Source: Bordetella parapertussis (GTDB lineage Bacteria > Pseudomonadota > Gammaproteobacteria > Burkholderiales > Burkholderiaceae_C). From it: 6,946 nucleotides of DNA. Below are positions 1-5,220 of this stretch, piece after piece; the stretch's first letter is position 1; every line of letters starts with the position of its first letter. The DNA is taken from the NCBI GenBank assembly GCA_945873925.1, contig CAMCES010000071.1:1-6946 (forward strand). Direction: 5' to 3'. The position numbers and the translations under genes are program-made. The notes under the pieces are model-generated. The model had not been told where the DNA came from. It searched no databases and was given only the letters and a program-made list of their open reading frames with translations.

Positions 1-185
1 TTGGTGGCGAAATACACAAACAAGGTGCCTTTGGACACGCCCGCGCGAAGCGCGACTTCCTCCACCTTGGTCGCGGCATAACCTTTTTCCACAAACAAGG
101 ACAAAGCCGCCTCAAGCAATTCCAAAGGACGCGCCTCTTTGCGTCGCTCACGCTTATGTGCAGTTTCGAGGGGGGAGGCGTTCAA
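1..185 (-). CDS. TetR-family transcriptional regulator, N-terminal part (cut by left edge)
   Basis: Sixty-one codons are present and the rest lies beyond the left edge. The reading is a typical TetR N-terminal DNA-binding domain. A basic leader (HKRERRKEAR, residues 9-19) is followed by a helix ending in FVEKGYAATKVEEVA (31-45) and the helix-turn-helix core AGVSKGTLFVYFAT (48-61). The ligand-binding C-terminal domain is not visible, so the effector cannot be guessed. No ATG exists in frame after the upstream stop. A TTG at 185-183 is the best start because the only upstream alternatives (such as ATT at 206-204) fall inside a palindrome that looks like an operator. No clear ribosome binding site precedes it. 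It lies 31 bases downstream of, and on the same strand as, the ElyC-like gene. The palindrome at 205-224 suggests autoregulation, which is an inference. Family assignment is firm; the start is not. Confidence 0.88.
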   Translation of the reverse strand, partial: MNASPLETAHKRERRKEARPLELLEAALSLFVEKGYAATKVEEVALRAGVSKGTLFVYFAT

Positions 186-204
186 GGTGTGGATGGGTTT
201 GTTA

Positions 205-224
205 ATGACTGACTGGTTAGTAAT
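205..224. promoter_or_regulatory. Candidate TetR-type operator palindrome
   Basis: The sequence ATGACTGACTGGTTAGTAAT is an imperfect palindrome. Its core at 208-221 reads ACTnACnnGTnAGT symmetrically (10 of 14 positions self-complementary), and an AT step is mirrored on each side. Short, GT/AC-rich palindromes of this size are typical TetR-family operators. It lies about 20 bases upstream of the proposed TTG start of the TetR gene and spans the stop codon of the ElyC-like gene (219-217). The surrounding bases are AT-rich (TTATATTAC on the minus strand), as expected of a promoter, but I see no convincing -35/-10 pair. That the neighbouring TetR protein binds it is an inference from position. 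Confidence 0.45.
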
Positions 225-984
225 ATAACCTGTCCACCAATTGACCCAGCCACTCGCGCAAGACGTGTCGAGTGGCGCTCAAGCCATGGCCACTGGGCAG
301 GTAATCGGTTTCCCAGCGCAACGGGGGTTGCACATAGCCCATGGGCGCGGGGTGCACCACAAAACCCGCTTGTTCAAAATGGCGCACGCTGCGCTGCATG
401 TGCCAATCGTTGGTCACCAGGGCGATGCGGGTGATGCCTTTGGGAGCCAATTGCGCGTAGCTGAGTTCTGCGTTTTCTCGGGTGTCGCGGGACTGCTCGT
501 CGACCCAAGCGAAGCGCATCCCGGCGTCAAGTTGCAGTGTCCTGACGGCGATGTCCGCCTCGCTGAAGGTTTGTTGTTCGGGTGCAGCCCAGCCCTTGCC
601 GCCGCTGAAGACCAGTGGCAGTCGGGTTTGCCGAGCCAAGTGGATGCCGTAGCGCAGTCGCATGTGGGCATCATTGGCCAAGATCGGCTCGCCGTATTCA
701 GGCGCCTTGAGTTTGACGCCACCGCCCAGCACCACGATGGCTTGGCTGTCTCGCAGCTGCAAGGCGCTCACGGGGGGGTAACTTTTCAGCAGCCACTGGT
801 TCAGGCCATCAGCCGTGGCTTGGCAGCTCAACACCCAGAGCATCACCGCGCCTGTGCCGACCATGACCCACGCCCAGCGGCGGCTGCGTGTCAGCCAAGC
901 GCCCAGCAAAATCAGCAGCAAGGGGCCAGCCGGCGGCATCACCAAGTTGGTGAGCAAGGGTTTCAAGGGGCCAATCAGCGACAT
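217..984 (-). CDS. ElyC/YdcF-family (DUF218) membrane-anchored envelope protein
   Basis: The 255-residue protein (263 if the GTG at 1008-1006 is used) has the layout of E. coli ElyC. Two N-terminal hydrophobic segments (about residues 16-31 and 37-54) are separated by a short basic stretch (RSRR), followed by a DUF218 domain. Family landmarks are IVVLGGG (83-89), VFSGGKG (125-131), SEAD (141-144), SRDTRENA (165-172) and ALVTNDWHMQRS (188-199). ElyC is known as an envelope-biogenesis factor linked to lipid-carrier and peptidoglycan metabolism; the biochemical activity of the family is not settled. The ATG at 984 is preferred because it begins where ElyC proteins usually begin and leaves 36 bases to the divergent msrA, against 12 for the GTG. 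Neither start has a good ribosome binding site. I left the symbol empty because ElyC and other DUF218 paralogues cannot be separated with certainty by eye. Confidence 0.85.
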   Translation of the reverse strand: MSLIGPLKPLLTNLVMPPAGPLLLILLGAWLTRSRRWAWVMVGTGAVMLWVLSCQATADGLNQWLLKSYPPVSALQLRDSQAIVVLGGGVKLKAPEYGEPILANDAHMRLRYGIHLARQTRLPLVFSGGKGWAAPEQQTFSEADIAVRTLQLDAGMRFAWVDEQSRDTRENAELSYAQLAPKGITRIALVTNDWHMQRSVRHFEQAGFVVHPAPMGYVQPPLRWETDYLPSGHGLSATRHVLREWLGQLVDRLYY

Positions 985-1020
985 GGTGGCCGAGTGTCCC
1001 ACAGTCACTAAGATGCTGTC

Positions 1021-1554
1021 ATGAAGACTTCAATCATCACATTGGGCGGCGGCTGCTTTTGGTGCACCGAGGCGGTGTTCGTGCGGGTGCGCGGCGTGAC
1101 CGATGTCGAGTCGGGCTATTGCAACGGCTTGCAAGCGCGTCAACCCAGCTACGAAGAGGTGTGCCGTGGCGACACCGGCTACAACGAGGTGGTGCGCTTG
1201 CGGTATGACCCCGCGTTGATCAGCTTGCCCGACCTGCTGACGATTTTTTGCAGCATCCATGACCCCACCAGCCTGAACCGCCAGGGCAATGACGTGGGCA
1301 CGCAGTACCGCAGCGGAGTCTATTTCAGCCAGCCCAGCGATGAAGCGGTGATCTTGCAAAGCTTGCGGGACCTGCAGGCCAGCTTCAGCCAAAGCCTGGT
1401 GACCGAGGTGCAGGCGTTGCGGCACTATTGGCCAGCCGAGGACTACCACCAAGACTATTTTTTCAACCACCCCAACCAGGGCTACTGTGCCTTTGTGGTG
1501 GCGCCCAAAGTGGCCAAGTTGGAGAAGCATTTCAGCCAATGGCTGGCAACTTAG
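1021..1554 (+). CDS. msrA: Peptide-methionine (S)-S-oxide reductase MsrA
   Basis: MsrA reduces the S epimer of methionine sulfoxide, free or in proteins, using thioredoxin; it is a cytosolic oxidative-repair enzyme. The 177-residue protein opens directly with the catalytic motif GGGCFWC, with nucleophile Cys12. Residues matching the E. coli active site are Tyr44 (SYEEV), Glu56, Asp91 (GNDVGTQYRS) and Tyr96. Cys156 in GYCAF near the C-terminus is the expected resolving cysteine. It is the short cytosolic form, without the longer N-terminus of E. coli MsrA and without a fused MsrB. It differs from many relatives in having SGYCNG (32-36) where GYAGG is common, and Tyr54 where TGHAE usually has His. 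The ATG is followed at once by the first conserved strand. No strong Shine-Dalgarno precedes it. It is divergent from the ElyC-like gene, and its stop overlaps that of pdxH. Confidence 0.97.
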   Translation: MKTSIITLGGGCFWCTEAVFVRVRGVTDVESGYCNGLQARQPSYEEVCRGDTGYNEVVRLRYDPALISLPDLLTIFCSIHDPTSLNRQGNDVGTQYRSGVYFSQPSDEAVILQSLRDLQASFSQSLVTEVQALRHYWPAEDYHQDYFFNHPNQGYCAFVVAPKVAKLEKHFSQWLAT

Positions 1555-2192
1555 GGCGCAAGCCGCTCTTTCACCCATTCACCGTTGTCTAAACGGTAGA
1601 CCAGCCGATCGTGCAAGCGCGCCACCCCGCCTTGCCAAAACTCCCAGCGGTCGGGCACCAGCCGGTAACCGCCCCAATGCGGCGGGCGCGGCGGCTGCAG
1701 CATGAATGTCGCAGCGAACCTCGCGGCATTGGCGAGCAATTCGGCGCGTGAGCCAATCACCTGGCTTTGTGGGCTGGCCCAGGCGCCGATGCGCGAATCC
1801 AGCGGTCGACTGTGGAAATAGGCGTCACTCTCGGTTTCGCTGACTTTTTCCACCCGACCTTCGATGCGCACCACCCGCTCGAGCTCTACCCAATGGAATT
1901 GCAGGGCAGCAAACGGGTTGCCCGCCAATTGCAGGCCTTTTCGGCTGTCATAGTTGGTGTACCAAACCAGGCCTTGCGGGTCGCAGCCCTTAATCAGCAC
2001 CACCCGGGTGCTGGGGCGCATGTCGCTGCCCACGGTTGCCAAGGTCATGGCGTTGGCCTCGGGTACTTCGGCTTGGATGGCTTCATTGAGCCATTGCTCA
2101 AACTGCACCAAGGGCAGGCTCGGCATTTGTTCCTCATGCAGTTGGGCGCTTTGGTAGCTTTTGCGCATGTCGGCCAAGTTGGAATTGCTCAT
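1551..2192 (-). CDS. pdxH: Pyridoxamine/pyridoxine 5'-phosphate oxidase PdxH
   Basis: PdxH is the FMN-dependent oxidase that converts pyridoxine or pyridoxamine 5'-phosphate to pyridoxal 5'-phosphate, the last step of vitamin B6 synthesis and salvage. The 213-residue protein is full length (E. coli has 218) and aligns end to end. FMN and substrate landmarks are STRVVLIK (61-68), WYTNYDSRKG (77-86), QFHWVELERVVRIEG (98-112), YFHSRPLDSRIGAW (125-138), SPQS (140-143), the WEFWQGG strand (183-189) and ARLHDR (191-196). In the last of these, Arg192 and His194 match the PLP-contacting pair of E. coli. It ends in the family's usual ERLAP. The ATG is preceded by GAGG at a 4-base spacing. It converges on msrA with overlapping stops and is divergent from the dehydrogenase gene. 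Confidence 0.97.
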   Translation of the reverse strand: MSNSNLADMRKSYQSAQLHEEQMPSLPLVQFEQWLNEAIQAEVPEANAMTLATVGSDMRPSTRVVLIKGCDPQGLVWYTNYDSRKGLQLAGNPFAALQFHWVELERVVRIEGRVEKVSETESDAYFHSRPLDSRIGAWASPQSQVIGSRAELLANAARFAATFMLQPPRPPHWGGYRLVPDRWEFWQGGVARLHDRLVYRLDNGEWVKERLAP

Positions 2193-2279
2193 ATTGCCTC
2201 AAGGTAGGTGATAGGCTTATCTTAGGTTTGTTCGTGCCGATTATTGCGTTAGCATGAAATCGACTCAGGAGTACCCGAC
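2193..2279. promoter_or_regulatory. Divergent control region between pdxH and the dehydrogenase gene
   Basis: This 87-base region must hold the start signals of both genes. For pdxH, a possible minus-strand promoter has -10 AATAAT (2245-2240) and -35 CTGAGT (2268-2263) with a 17-base spacer, giving a leader of about 40 bases. For the dehydrogenase, a weaker plus-strand candidate is TTGTTC (2228-2233) and TAGCAT (2250-2255) with a 16-base spacer. A clear ribosome binding site, AGGAG at 2267-2271, lies 8 bases before the ATG at 2280. The two promoter candidates overlap, so the genes may compete for polymerase. The ribosome binding site is well supported; the promoters are eye matches only. Confidence 0.35.
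2210..2221. repeat. Short palindrome in the pdxH leader
   Basis: GATAGGCTTATC is self-complementary at 10 of 12 positions (GATA.GC.TATC). It would lie in the pdxH 5' leader if the promoter proposed at 2240-2268 is right, about 18 bases upstream of the start codon. It could be an operator half-site pair or a chance dyad; no regulator is suggested by the neighbours. Confidence 0.25.
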
Positions 2280-3191
2280 ATGATCAATATCTTGCGTGTG
2301 TCTAATTTGCCCCACGACATGCTCACCGTGCTGCAAACCACCTACTTGGTGCATGACCGAGACCACATCACCGACCCCGGGGCCTTAGGACGTATTCGCG
2401 CGATGGTCGCCGCTGACCAGACCGTGATTGACCGCAAGTTGCTGATGTTGTTTCCTGCCGTGGAAGTCATTTGCGTGTGTTCGGGGTCATTGCAAGGCAT
2501 CGACTTGGCAGCGGCAGCAGAGCGCAAGATCAAGGTGATTCACACCCCCCATGTTCAAATCCCGGATGTGGCCGAGTTTGCGATCGGCATGCTGCTGGCA
2601 TGCACCCGTCGACTGGCACACGCTGACCGTTTTGTCCGCAACAGCGACTGGGTGGATGGTCCCTACCCCATGACACGTCGCATCAGCGGTGGCCGTTTGG
2701 GCTTGGTGGGCATGGGCGACCAAAGCCAAGCGATTGCCAAACGGGCCAAGGCATTTGACATGGTCGTCCACTACACCGCGCAACAGGAAGTGCCCGCCGC
2801 AGGCGGCGTCTTTCATGCCAGTGTCAAAGAACTGGCCGCGCAGGTGGATTTTTTGATGTTGGCCGAAAGCGGCCCAGAGGCAACCGCCAAAGTGGTCAAT
2901 GCCGAGGTGCTGCAGAGCCTGGGCTTGAAAGGCTACCTGATCAACCTGGCCAATGCCGCGGCTGTCGACCAAGTCGCCTTGATCGAGGCGCTGCAAAAGA
3001 AAGCCTTGGGTGGCGCGGCCTTGGATGTGTTTCCCGAGGAGCCACGCGTGGCGGCTGAATTGCGCAACGCAGCCAACGTCGTGCTCACACCGCACATCGC
3101 CAGTGCCACCAACGAGGCTCGCCAGGCCATGGTTGAGTCAGCTTTGCGGCAATTGGCCGAGCACTTTGGCGACGAGCTGAAACAGGCTTGA
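2280..3191 (+). CDS. D-2-hydroxyacid dehydrogenase-family protein with altered active site
   Basis: The 303-residue protein has the full fold of the NAD(P)-dependent D-isomer 2-hydroxyacid dehydrogenases (the glyoxylate/hydroxypyruvate reductase and D-glycerate dehydrogenase group). It has a split substrate domain (about 1-100 and 285-303) around a Rossmann domain (about 100-284). Conserved segments include TPHVQIPDVAEFAIGMLLA (89-107), the cofactor motif LGLVGMGDQSQAIAKRA (140-156), ALDVFPEEP (247-255) and LTPHIASAT (269-277). The catalytic Glu254 and His272 are present at the usual 18-residue spacing. However, the position of the substrate-binding arginine is Asn225 (INLANAAAVD, 221-230, instead of the family's N-x-A-R-G-x-x-V-D). 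The third glycine of GxGxxG is Ser149, and the usual GVGYDG substrate loop reads CSGSLQG (67-73). No acidic residue is evident at the end of the second Rossmann strand. The frame is intact with a good ribosome binding site, so it is not a decaying gene. Substrate and activity are unknown. Confidence 0.85.
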   Translation: MINILRVSNLPHDMLTVLQTTYLVHDRDHITDPGALGRIRAMVAADQTVIDRKLLMLFPAVEVICVCSGSLQGIDLAAAAERKIKVIHTPHVQIPDVAEFAIGMLLACTRRLAHADRFVRNSDWVDGPYPMTRRISGGRLGLVGMGDQSQAIAKRAKAFDMVVHYTAQQEVPAAGGVFHASVKELAAQVDFLMLAESGPEATAKVVNAEVLQSLGLKGYLINLANAAAVDQVALIEALQKKALGGAALDVFPEEPRVAAELRNAANVVLTPHIASATNEARQAMVESALRQLAEHFGDELKQA

Positions 3192-3212
3192 TTCGGGGCT
3201 TTTTTTCAAGCC
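3185..3212. terminator. Possible bidirectional terminator hairpin between convergent genes
   Basis: A perfect 7-bp inverted repeat, GGCTTGA (3185-3191) and TCAAGCC (3206-3212), brackets a 14-base loop containing GGGGC and a run of seven T residues (3200-3206). The left arm includes the stop codon of the dehydrogenase gene, and the right arm ends three bases before the end of rhlE. The T run lies inside the loop and last stem base rather than after the stem, which is not the standard intrinsic-terminator form. Its place in a 23-base gap between convergent genes supports a termination role, but this is only suggestive. Confidence 0.35.
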
Positions 3213-3214
3213 GT

Positions 3215-4990
3215 TCAGCTGGGAAAACCGCCACCGCCACCGCTTTTGCGCTTGCCGCCAAAACTGCCGCCTGGCTTGCCACCACCACCACCACCGCCAC
3301 GGCGGTTGCCACCACCGCCTCGGTTGCCACGGCTGAGCAAGTCCACCGAGGTCATGGTCGGGTCGGGTTGCCGGCCTGCGCCGCCGCCCGACTTGTGACC
3401 AAAAGCGTTGACGCCGCTTTGCGTGCCCAAATGCGCATTGGCGCGGGGTTGGAAATCATCTTCAAAATGCTTGGGGGGTTGCGCATCAAAGTCATGCGGT
3501 GCGCCAGCCGCTGCGCCTGGGCGAGGCCCGCGGTCGTTGCGGTCACGGCGTGGTTGATTGCGACCACCGCCTGGGTGGCCTTGGCCGCCACCTGGATGGG
3601 CCGCACGGGGAGGGCGGTCCCCTTTGGGCTCTGGACGAGGCCCGGCTGAGCGACCAGCGTCACCGCGGCCTTCGCCGCGAGGGCTGTCGCCGCGTCCACC
3701 GGCTGGTTTTTTCTCGCGGATGCGCTCCATCATTTCTTGGCGAGCGGCACGCGCAGCGGCAGCCATCACGTCGCGGCTGGGCGGCTTGCCCAAACCACCC
3801 CACAGGGTTTGACGACCCATGGCGATCGGTTCAGCGCGTTCATCGGCACCCGGGCCAAAGCCTTCGACTTTTTCCACGTCGATGGTTTGGCGGGTGAATT
3901 TTTCAATTTCTTGCATGAAACCTTCTTCGTCCAAGGACACCAAGCTGATCGCTTCGCCGCTGGCACCGGCGCGACCGGTGCGGCCAATACGGTGCACATA
4001 GTCCTCGCTGATGTTGGGGATCTCGTAATTGACCACGTGTGGCAATTCGTCGATGTCGATGCCGCGCGCGGCGATGTCGGTGGCCACCAAGACCCGGATC
4101 TCGCCGGTCTTGAAGCCTGAGAGTGCCTGCGTGCGCGCGGTCTGGCTCTTGTTGCCGTGCAGCGCCATGGCGGTGATGCTTTGCTTGTTCAGGAAATCGG
4201 CCACATGGTTGGCGCCAAACTTGGTGCGGCAAAACACCAGCACCTGGCTCCATTGTTTGGTGTCGATGATGTGGGCCAGCAGGGCTTTTTTCTGCTGACG
4301 ACCCACCGGGTGGACCACCTGTTTGATCAGTTGCACCGTGGTGTTTTCAGGTGTGACCTGGATGCTTTTGGGGTTGCGCAACAGCTGCGCGGCCAAATCG
4401 CGGATTTCTTGGCTGAAAGTGGCCGAGAACAGCAGGCTTTGCTTTTCCTTGGGCACCAAGGCCAGGACTTTTTTCACGTCATGGATGAAGCCCATGTCGA
4501 GCATGCGGTCGGCCTCGTCCAGCACCAGCATTTGCACGGTAGACAGGTCGAGGAAGCCTTGTTGTTGCAGGTCCAGCAAGCGCCCCGGGGTGGCCACCAA
4601 GATGTCCACGCCTTGTTTGAGCGCTTTGATTTGCGCGGCCATGCCCACGCCACCAAAAATCACGGCAGATTGGAGTTGCAGGTGTTTGCCGTAGTGGCGC
4701 ACCGACTCTTCCACCTGAGCTGCGAGCTCGCGGGTGGGGGTGAGCACCAGGGCGCGGATGCCAAACACGCCAAAGCGGTTGGTGGCACTGCGGCTCATGG
4801 TGAGTTTGTGCAGCATCGGCAAGGTGAACGCGGCGGTTTTGCCGGTGCCGGTTTGGGCGCCTGCCAACAGGTCTTGACCAGCGAGGACCGCTGGAATGGC
4901 CTGGGCTTGGATAGGGGTGGGGGTTTCGTAGCCTTGCTCGCGCACAGCTTTCAATATGGCCGGGGCCAAGTTCAGTTCATCAAAGTTCAT
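3215..4990 (-). CDS. rhlE: RhlE-type DEAD-box ATP-dependent RNA helicase with long Gly/Arg-rich tail
   Basis: This 591-residue DEAD-box helicase has the RhlE start (MNFDELNL, then TPTPIQAQAIP). RhlE unwinds short RNA duplexes with ATP and is linked to ribosome assembly and RNA turnover. All motifs are intact: Q motif (about 3-28), AQTGTGKT (45-52), PTRELA (85-90), GG (113-114), TPGR (134-137), DEAD (158-161), SAT (189-191), VFCRT (252-256), ATDIAARGID (303-312) and HRIGRTGR (333-340). From about residue 380 a 210-residue low-complexity tail rich in Gly, Arg and Pro follows, with RGG/RGD-type repeats and runs of up to seven Gly. E. coli RhlE is about 454 residues, so this tail is long; such tails usually bind RNA non-specifically. 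No good ribosome binding site precedes the ATG. A small GC hairpin (4998-5010) occupies that position. It is convergent with the dehydrogenase gene and divergent from ettA. Confidence 0.94.
   Translation of the reverse strand: MNFDELNLAPAILKAVREQGYETPTPIQAQAIPAVLAGQDLLAGAQTGTGKTAAFTLPMLHKLTMSRSATNRFGVFGIRALVLTPTRELAAQVEESVRHYGKHLQLQSAVIFGGVGMAAQIKALKQGVDILVATPGRLLDLQQQGFLDLSTVQMLVLDEADRMLDMGFIHDVKKVLALVPKEKQSLLFSATFSQEIRDLAAQLLRNPKSIQVTPENTTVQLIKQVVHPVGRQQKKALLAHIIDTKQWSQVLVFCRTKFGANHVADFLNKQSITAMALHGNKSQTARTQALSGFKTGEIRVLVATDIAARGIDIDELPHVVNYEIPNISEDYVHRIGRTGRAGASGEAISLVSLDEEGFMQEIEKFTRQTIDVEKVEGFGPGADERAEPIAMGRQTLWGGLGKPPSRDVMAAAARAARQEMMERIREKKPAGGRGDSPRGEGRGDAGRSAGPRPEPKGDRPPRAAHPGGGQGHPGGGRNQPRRDRNDRGPRPGAAAGAPHDFDAQPPKHFEDDFQPRANAHLGTQSGVNAFGHKSGGGAGRQPDPTMTSVDLLSRGNRGGGGNRRGGGGGGGKPGGSFGGKRKSGGGGGFPS
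3227..3340. repeat. GGT/GGC low-complexity repeat encoding the polyglycine end of RhlE
   Basis: This stretch encodes Gly runs of 5, 2, 2, 7 and 4 residues separated by Lys, Arg, Asn, Ser and Phe. It is built almost wholly from alternating ACC and GCC triplets on the plus strand, including five ACC units in a row at 3281-3295. Each unit is a whole codon, so replication slippage would change the tail length without breaking the frame. Confidence 0.7.
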
Positions 4991-5090
4991 GGTGGAGCGC
5001 GCTTTTCGCGACGCTTATGTTCGGCCCGTTCTGCCCAAAGACAAGGCAGCCAGTGAAAGACCGAGGAAACACAGGTGGGCAGGTAAAGGA

Positions 5091-5105
5091 CAAACAGCTT
5101 GTTTG
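5091..5105. repeat. 15-bp perfect dyad CAAACA-GCT-TGTTTG
   Basis: CAAACAGCTTGTTTG has two perfect 6-base inverted arms around GCT. It lies about 100 bases upstream of rhlE and 208 bases upstream of ettA. The short centre and AT-rich arms look more like a protein binding site than an RNA hairpin. No regulator gene is next to it, so any role is an inference. Confidence 0.35.
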
Positions 5106-5179
5106 AATCCGGCCCCAGCAGAAGCGCTGATATTGAAGCAACTGGTGGCATCAACTGCGCGCATTCTCGCACGAAAGCA

Positions 5180-5220
5180 GGGGCGGGCTTTGGGGGTGGG
5201 CTGGAAAGGGCTGATGCGGG
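5180..5220 (+). other. Predicted G-quadruplex-forming segment upstream of ettA
   Basis: Six runs of three or more G occur in 41 bases on the plus strand: 5180-5183, 5185-5187, 5192-5196, 5198-5200, 5208-5210 and 5218-5220. The linkers are 1, 4, 1, 7 and 7 bases. Any four adjacent runs satisfy the usual G3+ with 1-7 base loop rule. It ends 35 bases upstream of the candidate ettA -10 box, on the ettA non-template strand, so it would sit in promoter DNA rather than in the ettA mRNA. The pattern is directly visible; folding in the cell is not shown. Confidence 0.5.

Noticed and set aside
241..1011. 256-codon plus-strand reading frame across the elyC-like gene
   Set aside because: It mirrors the codon structure of a clearly homologous minus-strand gene, has no recognisable domain and no ribosome binding site; a common antisense artefact of GC-rich genes.
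1767..2207. 146-codon plus-strand reading frame across pdxH
   Set aside because: Antisense to a full-length conserved PdxH, with no features of its own.
2487..3095. 202-codon minus-strand reading frame antisense to the dehydrogenase gene
   Set aside because: No domain or ribosome binding site; the plus-strand dehydrogenase fold is unmistakable.
2280..3191. Dehydrogenase gene as a decaying pseudogene
   Set aside because: The frame is complete at normal family length with a good ribosome binding site, and the changes are confined to ligand-contact positions; changed function fits better than decay.
3188..3649. 153-codon Ala/Thr-rich plus-strand frame opposite the RhlE tail
   Set aside because: Its composition is the reverse complement of the GGT/GGC repeat coding, not an independent protein.
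4157..5056. 299-codon plus-strand reading frame antisense to the rhlE core
   Set aside because: The translation is His/Gln/Val-rich without domain features, as expected for the reverse frame of a conserved helicase; all helicase motifs are on the minus strand.
5031..5082. CTGCCC (5031-5036) and GGGCAG (5077-5082) as an RNA hairpin
   Set aside because: Only six base pairs separated by 40 bases, which is expected by chance in GC-rich DNA.
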